Below, piece after piece: positions 57,307 to 64,000 of a stretch of 64,000 nucleotides of DNA (its first letter is position 1; every line of letters begins with the position of its first letter). The notes under the pieces are model-generated. The model was not told the origin of the DNA, ran no database searches, and was given only the letters and a program-made list of their open reading frames with translations. The stretch comes from Coptis chinensis (lineage: Eukaryota > Streptophyta > Magnoliopsida > Ranunculales > Ranunculaceae). The position numbers and the translations under genes were made by a program. The DNA is taken from NCBI GenBank assembly GCA_015680905.1, contig CM027382.1, positions 7,909,501 through 7,973,500 on the forward strand, given 5' to 3'.

Positions 57307-57880
57307 AAGTCAAAAAGCGTGTTCCCCGCCAAGCGGTTCCAAACCCTAAGCCTCCCAAACACCTTTGAACTCAACAATGCACGGGACCTAGTAATCCAAG
57401 CGGGGTGAGGTAAATGCCATTACCACTCTTAGTTACGGCGAACCATCGACAATAATATCATTATGCGGGCGAGGAATCGGACGGAAGTCACGACCGACGC
57501 CCTTCCAACTCCTACCTCATGACTATAATGGACGAAGTTGTACCTTCAAAATCTACACCTCGTCCCTAGGAAAAGATACCACTGATCCTTATCACGCGAT
57601 TCCGTCCAAAAGCTCCGTTCCTGCCCGTTTTGGTAAAGAACAAACGTGGCGAACATTTTGATGAGATCCGTGAAACCTTCAAAAAATTTGACCATAAACT
57701 TACCTTTCCTAGATCGCTAAAAGCATTTACCCAAGCATGCCAAGTTTTTGAAGGACATGTGCACCACCAAACGGCGTCTACAAATATACCTCAACAAAGC
57801 GTTCCTCATCGGCGGTTTCCCTCGATTACCACTACCAATGGTGTGGTAAAGTCTGGAGACCATTCGACCAGTACCTTGCG

Positions 57881-58168
57881 TTGGGCGACAAGTATCCCCA
57901 TCTTGCACTTTTTAGACCTAGGTGCCGTGTCAACCTACTTCCCTACTACTTATTTAAGCGGTTAGGTCTTCATGAATTGAAACCTACCAATATGACTCTG
58001 CAACTTCGCGGATCGCCTATCATCAAGTACCCAAAAGGCATAGTAGAGAACGTTATAGTAAAGGTCCAAGATTTTTACTATCCGGTTGATTTTGTCATTC
58101 TAGATCTTGAAGTATCTTGTGACTCCATCCCTATCATCTTGGGGCGTCCTTTCCTTGCAATCTGCTAA
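57881..58168 (+). pseudogene. Aspartic protease of Athila 2, copy B
   Basis: A 95-residue frame with NLLPYYLFKRLGLHELKPTN, KYPKGIVENVIVKVQDFYYP, VDFVILD and IPIILGRPFLAI. The active-site DLGAV lies just before it in another frame (57920 region). Confidence 0.78.
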
Positions 58169-58729
58169 CGCTCTCATAAATTGTCGGGATGGTTCAATGA
58201 CATTGTCTTTTCGGGAACCTTTACATCCGAACTCAGCGTGTTCAAATTAATGAAACAGTTTCCGATCCTATAATGGAGGGCGAGATTAGCTTGGTTGATA
58301 GTCCGGAACATGATTATTTCAGAAACTCTTTTCCCCGGGCAGAGATACACCGTTTCTTTCTTTTTGATAATCCGGAGTTTGCGATGACTTCGTACATAAA
58401 GGGATGTCCATGCATTATTAGAGTCGATTACCACTATTGACCCTAATCGTCGGTGCAAACTAATTGGAAGAACGGATTAAGCTCTTTTCCATTGAAGAGA
58501 TGATCCCTCCACGAATCCTTGATCCCCAATCCTCCAACTCGGTTTAAAACCTCTACCCCCTGATTTGAAATGCGTTACATCTCGATCCCGATGGTAGTCA
58601 CCCTATAATAATTTCTGCTCCTTATGACTACGGCGAAGAACCGCGTTTGATTCATGTCATTAAGTGAACACCCGCCGCTTATCGGATGGTCCTTAGATGA
58701 TATCAAGGAATAGACCCTAGCATATGCAC

Positions 58730-59520
58730 GCATCGTATACATCTTGATGGCGGCACAAAGACATCCACGAGAACCACAACGCCGCCTTAATCCCGCTATG
58801 AAGGAAGTAGTAAGAGAGGAAGTTCTCACGTTTACTTGATCGCGGGTATCATATACCTATCTCGGATAGTGGCTGGGTTAGTCCCGTCCCACGTTGTTCC
58901 CAAAAGTCCGGCATTCAAGTTGTGCAAAATGAAAATGGTGAATGCATCTCCACTCGCATTCCTTTGAAATGGAGAATTTGCATTGACTATCGCCAAACTT
59001 AATGCGAAACCGTAAAGATCATTTTCCTCTCCCATTCATTGACCCGGATGCTAGAGCGTTTAGCGGTCATGCTTACTACTGTTTTCTTGATGGCTATTCG
59101 GATACTTCCAAATTGTCATCGATCCGCCGATCAAGAAAAACAACTTTCACGTGTCCCTTTGGAACCTTTGCTTCTGAGCGAATGCCTTTTGGTCTTTGTA
59201 ATGCCCCAGGCACTTTCCAACGCTGCATGCTTCACATTTTTAGTGATATGGTGGAACGTTATATGGAAGTCTTCATGGACGACTTTTCCATTTACGGAAA
59301 TTCCTTTAACGATTGTTTATCCAACCTTTCCAAAGTCTTAACGCGTTGCGAGGAGAAAAATCTGGTACTCAATTGGGAGAAGTGTCATTTCATGGTTACC
59401 AAAGGACTTGTTCTAGGTCATATTGTTTCAAAAGACGGGATAGAGGTTGATAAAGCTAAAATTGTTAAAATTTCTTAGCTACCGCTTCCCACGCGCGCGG
59501 TTTCGGGATATCCGTGCCTT
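58730..59520 (+). pseudogene. Reverse transcriptase of Athila 2, copy B
   Basis: The frame 59002-59478 (158 residues) covers KDHFPLPFIDPDARAFSGHA, YYCFLDGYSD, TFTCPFGTFASERMPFGLCN, the catalytic VFMDDFSIYG (near 59271-59282) and CHFMVTKGLVLGHIVSKDGI. The upstream RT N-terminus (WRICIDYR-type) is in other frames from 58730. Confidence 0.85.
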
Positions 59521-59639
59521 TTTAGGCCAATTGGGTTTCTGAGGAGATTCATTCCAGATTTCTCTAAAGTTGCTTTCGACCCTTAACCAATCTCCTGCTT
59601 AAGGATGCAGTATTCGACTTCAATTTCAATTGCAAACAA

Positions 59640-60080
59640 GCTTTTGATACACTAAAACCGCTCGACTACGCTCCTATTATTCAACCCCGATTGGTCTCAA
59701 CCATTCGAATGATGTGTGGCGCTAAGCGACTTTGCTATTGGTGCGTGTTAGGCCAACGGCGTGACGACAAACCGTTGTCATTTATTACGCTAGTAAAACT
59801 CTTAACGACGCTCAACGTAATTATACCACAACTGAGAAAGAGTTCCTAGCTGTTGTTTATGCTTTGGATAAGTTTCGCCCCTACCTAGTTGGAACATCGA
59901 CCATCGTGTACACTGACCATGCCGCAATTCGGTACTTACTCGCGAAAAAGGACGCAAAACAACGATTGTTCCGCTGGATCCTTCTCTTACAGGAATTCAC
60001 CCTGGAAATCAAGGACAAGAAAGGAACTGAAAATGTCGTAGCCGATCATTTATCAAGGCTGGTGGGTGACATCGATAGTG
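59640..60080 (+). pseudogene. RNase H of Athila 2, copy B
   Basis: From 59864 the frame reads [40 protein letters not shown] and [19 protein letters not shown], the standard gypsy RNase H end with the YTDH and ADHLSR motifs. The N-terminal third is shifted. Confidence 0.85.
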
Positions 60081-61375
60081 ATTCTGAAACTATCGGTGAT
60101 TCCTTCCCAGACGAATACTTGTACTCTATTTTCTCATCTCCATGGTACGCGGATATCGTTAACTACCTAGTTACTGAGGAAGTCCCCTCTTTTTGGTCAC
60201 GTCCTGATCATAAAAAATTCTTATCCACTGTAAAATATTATTTCTGGGATGAACCCTACCTCTTTAAGTATTGTTCCGACCAACTCATTCGTCGCTGCAT
60301 TCCCGACTGGGAACACACCGACGTTTTATCCTTTTGCCATGAACAATCTTGCGGAGGTCATTTTAGTGGAAAGAAAACTGCGGCCAAGGTGTTACAATGT
60401 GGTTTTTACTGGCCTACCCTTTTTCGCGATGCACACGAACATTCGTAGCTTGCATTCGTTGTCAACACCTAGGTCGAATTACCAAAAGAAATATGATGCC
60501 CCTAAATCCTATCTTAATTGTGGAAATTTTTGATGTTTGGGGCATTGATTTTATGGGACCCTTCCCTATTTCTCAAGGTTTTCTATACATTTTAGTCGCT
60601 GTAGACTATGTGTCCAAATGGATTGAGGCACTTTCGCGTGTCTCGAATGACCATAAGACTGTCGTTGAGATTTGTAAAGAAAACATTTTCTCGTTTTGGT
60701 GTTCCCAAAGCTATCATCGGTGATGGGGTACACATTTTGTAACAAAATTTTTGGGTTTTAATGAAGAAATATGGAGTTACTCACAAGGTTGCTACTCCAT
60801 ACCACCCACAAACGAGTGGCCAAGTGGAAGTCTCCAATGGAGATAAAGTCTATTACGGAGAAAACTGTCAACCCATCAAGAAAGGATGGTCTCTCCGGCT
60901 TATCGGATGCCTTGTGGGCATACCGAACACAGCATTTAAGACACCTATAGGGATGTCTCCTTACCGCGTTGTTTTGGAAAACCTTGTCATCTGCGCGGTT
61001 GAAACTTGAGCATCGTGCCTTTTGGGCCATCAAAAGCCTCAATTACAATATCATCGAGGCGGTGTGAAGCGAAAACTGCAATTAAATGAGCTTGAGGAGA
61101 TTGAGTGATGATGCTTATGATCTCTCGAAATCCTAAAAAATATGAAAAGAGTGCACGACAAGCACATTTTGCGTAAGGATTTCAATATTGGCCAAAAAGT
61201 TTTACTGTGTCTGACTCCGTTACACATCTTTCTGGTAAAATTGAAAACCGATGGTGCGGTCCTTTCATTGTGTGTCACCGTGAAACATTATGGGGCAATC
61301 TCTTTGCTTAATCAAAAGATAACAATGAATTTCAAGTCAATGGACAACGCCTAAAACATTACCACAATTACGCTC
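60081..61375 (+). pseudogene. Integrase of Athila 2, copy B
   Basis: The frame continues from RNase H into the zinc-binding domain ([20 protein letters not shown]). After a shift near 60440 it gives [34 protein letters not shown] and [11 protein letters not shown] (60397-60723). [17 protein letters not shown] (60761-61009) has the catalytic Glu. The domain order is complete; only frame breaks separate the pieces. Confidence 0.85.
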
Positions 61376-62836
61376 ACCGGATGTTGAACGGACTCTTCTT
61401 CGAACCCAAAGATATACATCGACTAGATGTTTTTGTTTTTGGCGTACTCAATCTTGTTCTATAGAATGGTGCGCCATTTTGGTAGCCGGGCCATCTTCTA
61501 TCTTATGATCTCCAAAGTTCTTTGAAGTGTGTGGTTGCAAGCGCGGAACCTTAGTCCACGGAAACTCTTTTTTCGAGCGGATTATAAATGTGATTCCAAC
61601 CGCGAGCAAACGTGCCTTTTCGTAAACGATGGGTACCTAAAATTTCACCTCCTTCCTTTTCTTCCCTTTTTCTACTCTCTACCTCGCGAACTTCAGCTAA
61701 TCATTTGGTGTAAGTCTCACCCATCACAAATAGGGAATGGTCGTAGTTCTTTTGCTCGTAAACGACGTGCGCGAAGGATGGGCTGGTGTATGCATTGCCA
61801 AACACCCCTCTGTCTAGGTCCGGACTTCCTATCCGATACTAGCCAGTTTAAGGTATACTTTTGTCTAACACCAGCTGCGCAGGATAATCTTCGTCGCCAC
61901 GCCGTTTCTCCCACAGGTTGGGATTCGTCTTGAGAATCTGACGTTAAAAGACTCGATTCGTCTTGAGGATCTGACGTTAAAAGACTCACTTTGTACATAT
62001 GTTTATTTTGTTACCTTTTCCCTTTGCATTAAGTTTTGCACAAGGGATTCGTGTTAAACCTCAGATGTTGCATAATTGGAACACAAACGGGCAATGGATT
62101 CCACCAGACCAACCCTAGAATTGGTTACTTTGAGTCCATTGGGGCGGTTTGAGGATAGCCGTATGTAAAAAGGGCAATTTTAATAGGCGTATAGCATGTC
62201 GGTCCAGGATGGTACCGTCCTGCCTAACCCCATAATACATAGAGGTGAAGCCCGCGGTCACGGCTGGATTGGGTTAAGCTCGAGAGCCGACATGACAGTT
62301 GTCTCACGATTTAAGATGGTGACTCCACGGACATTCGGTGTTTTCACGTATATCTCCCTTGTATGTAAATAAAACCCTTACAATTTCCTTCAAAAAAAAA
62401 AAAAAAAAAAAAAAATTGTGACTTTTAAGAATGACTCATACAATTGGATAGAATTTTTCGTGCCGATCATTTCGATATCTCATTCGTCCAATTCGGAGCC
62501 CAAACGAGTCATGGGTACGCATTTAGATTTTTAGGTTTAAATCAGGCTTTAGGCTTGATTTGGGCTTCGAGAAAATTTTTGGCCCAACCCAAATATCGAT
62601 TTCTCGGCCCATTTAAACCCAACCAACCCGATAACACGCGTCACTATTCCACGATTCGTCTCCCTAAAAAACCGGATCTTGCCCCCTCTCGCATCAGTCT
62701 CGCACGAGATAGGCCCACACTAAAACCAGGTCTCGCGCGAGACCCTCACAGCTCCGATCAAAATTTCCTTCCGTCAGATCATCCCAATTCTCCCCCTCAT
62801 CAATAATCCATAGCCATCCTCCCTCTTAGATCAGCA
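61376..62836 (+). other. Spacer between integrase and the 3' ORF of Athila 2, copy B
   Basis: Counterpart of 36171-37640. A 134-residue frame at 61529-61933 (RNLSPRKLF, LQLIIWCKSHPSQ, then a Cys/Arg-rich tail) is only partly shared with A, so coding status is doubtful. A24 tract at 62391-62414. Perfect 16-bp palindrome GGTCTCGCGCGAGACC at 62729-62744. Confidence 0.5.
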
Positions 62837-63903
62837 ATGGCTGGAAACAGACGGATTTGTGTGGAAAAATTTTTGGAAATTTGTTTGAAAACGGGATGTT
62901 TGCTCCATTCTTTGATCCACGAAATTCACTCTAGAGGATGGGAGAGTTTGTTATATGCCAATGGAGGGCTTTATTCTAAGGATTTGGTGATGAAATTCTA
63001 CGACAATGGAAGCTTTAATGGCGACCATTTTTGGATCACCGTCGAGGGTGTGCGCCACGAAGTCACACCGGTGTTGCTCTCCGGATCACGGGCATTCCAG
63101 CGGTGGACCCGCGGGACCGACTCCGGCAGCGGTCCGTGTACCCACGGACTTTCGACCTAATGCTCGACACGCTTTATCGAGGGAGAGTACAACATCGACG
63201 GAAAAATCTTGGCGTATCAACGGCTTCGGTCGAATTTTAACCAAATTGATAACTTCAATGGTAAAATTTGAACGTCATTGGCACCTCGAAGCCTTCCGAC
63301 ATCAACAAGACCTTCCTCCACCTTCTTTGGATCCTCCAAGGCGAAAGGGTAACTTCTCGCATCGTTACCTTTCTTTTTGATATTATCACACATGCCACTC
63401 TTAGAATCTGCGCCCCTTGCCGTTCTAGTAACGCAAGTCATGATTAATCTGGGATTTTTATGCGCCACCCCACTACTCCCTATACCACAATATGAGAATA
63501 TCTTTGGTGTTTAAGAAATGCATACAAGACCCTTGGGAACCCACAAAGACCTAGGGCAGCCGAAAGCGCGCTAAGCGTAGGATCCTCTCACCCACCATAC
63601 TTTGATGAGACTGCCATGAGTAAGATCACCCAACCCATAGAGGCCCTACGTCGCGGTGAGCGATGGTCGAGAGACATGTACACTCGCCAGGTATCGATGA
63701 GACGTACCTTGGGCGAGTTAAGGACAGATATGACCACTCGCCACGAGTCGATGACAGACAGCATGGGTGAATTCCAGCAGGAGATGAGAGCCTCCATGAC
63801 TACATTTCAGGACAGTATGCTTTCTCGCCAGAACCAGTTTCAGCGAATGTTCATGGCGAGCCGAAAGATCGATTTCAGGCTCGGTGATGGATACTCTTGG
63901 TGA
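62837..63903 (+). pseudogene. 3' ORF of Athila 2, copy B (env-position, function unknown)
   Basis: Starts ATGGCTGGAAACAGACGG (MAGNRRICVEKFLEI). Residues about 1-80 (IHSRGWESLLYANGGLYSKD, LVMKFYDNGSF, WITVEGVRHEVTPVLLS) resemble the 'putative plant transposon protein' domain common in Athila-group 3' ORFs. After a shift near 63160 the chain continues (FDLMLDTLYRG). From 63616 it is open as MSKITQPIEAL, RQVSMRRTLGELRTDMTTRH and SMTDSMGEFQQEMRASMTTF, a heptad-rich, Met-rich helical region. No signal peptide or membrane segment is seen. Confidence 0.6.
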
Positions 63904-64000
63904 TATCCAGGCGATTAGCCTCCACGGGAGCTCTTTGCCGCGGCGACGTCGGGACTCCCTTCTTCTTCTGCCCCCCCGAGGATTACGCTTTCTGACACAA

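Larger units (their letters stand above)
41940..64000 (+). repeat. Large direct repeat, unit B (continues past the window)
   Basis: Matches 16680-38820 throughout, in order: the unknown gene, the 87-nt array, the Athila 1 LTR with the same nested solo LTR, gag-pro, then Athila 2. It shares both nested insertion points and the 180-nt leader repeats, so it arose by copying the whole block, not by independent insertions. Confidence 0.85.

Overview
The window is repeat-dominated plant nuclear DNA, most likely from a eudicot with a large genome. The evidence is Athila- and Tat-lineage Ty3/gypsy retrotransposons with tRNA-Asp-type primer sites, nested LTR insertions with 5-bp target duplications, GT-AG introns of plant size, a subtilase fragment and an Ulp1-like (C48) protease gene family. 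No bacterial-style operons, rRNA, tRNA or CRISPR were seen. I cannot name the species.

Layout. (1) 1-5738, minus strand: 5' part of a decayed Tat-lineage element (LTR, gag, protease, RT, two RNase H domains, integrase core). Its catalytic residues are damaged and its other LTR lies left of the window. (2) 6310-7027: start of a secreted subtilisin-like protease gene (signal peptide and I9 propeptide), cut off where a locally duplicated unit begins. (3) 7431-12629: a multi-exon Ulp1-like protease gene with frameshifts and stops. A second, shrunken copy lies at 14.23-16.03 kb, and a shared downstream block occurs at about 13.87-14.21 and 16.01-16.36 kb. A 794-bp element with palindromic ends sits at 12938-13731. 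(4) 16.6-17.6 kb, minus strand: an unrecognised two-exon gene with two in-frame stops, preceded by five 87-nt repeats that carry TATA-like motifs. (5) 18045-27.1 kb: an Athila element with only gag and protease. Its 5' LTR is split by a 3.65-kb solo LTR flanked by GTTAA. (6) 27526-38.8 kb: a second, fuller Athila element (LTR, gag, PR, RT, RH, INT, 3' ORF). (7) 38.8-41.94 kb: about 3.1 kb without recognisable genes. (8) 41940-64000: blocks 4-6 again, in the same order and orientation, to the window edge.

The main large-scale signal is this head-to-tail repeat. Position 41940 restarts the sequence of 16680 with no gap, so the unit is about 25.26 kb. The two copies are nearly identical over long stretches. 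Elsewhere they differ by small indels and substitutions that cluster at CAG/CTG and CG sites, in both directions: each copy is intact where the other is broken. That is not the C-to-T pattern of deamination. It looks like methylation-linked base-calling error in incompletely polished long-read sequence, so many of the 'frameshifts' here may be technical. Whether the duplication itself is genuine is also open.

If real, the locus holds a possible partnership: an element with gag-protease but no polymerase beside an element of the same lineage that carries polymerase domains, both with a TGGCGCC-type primer site.
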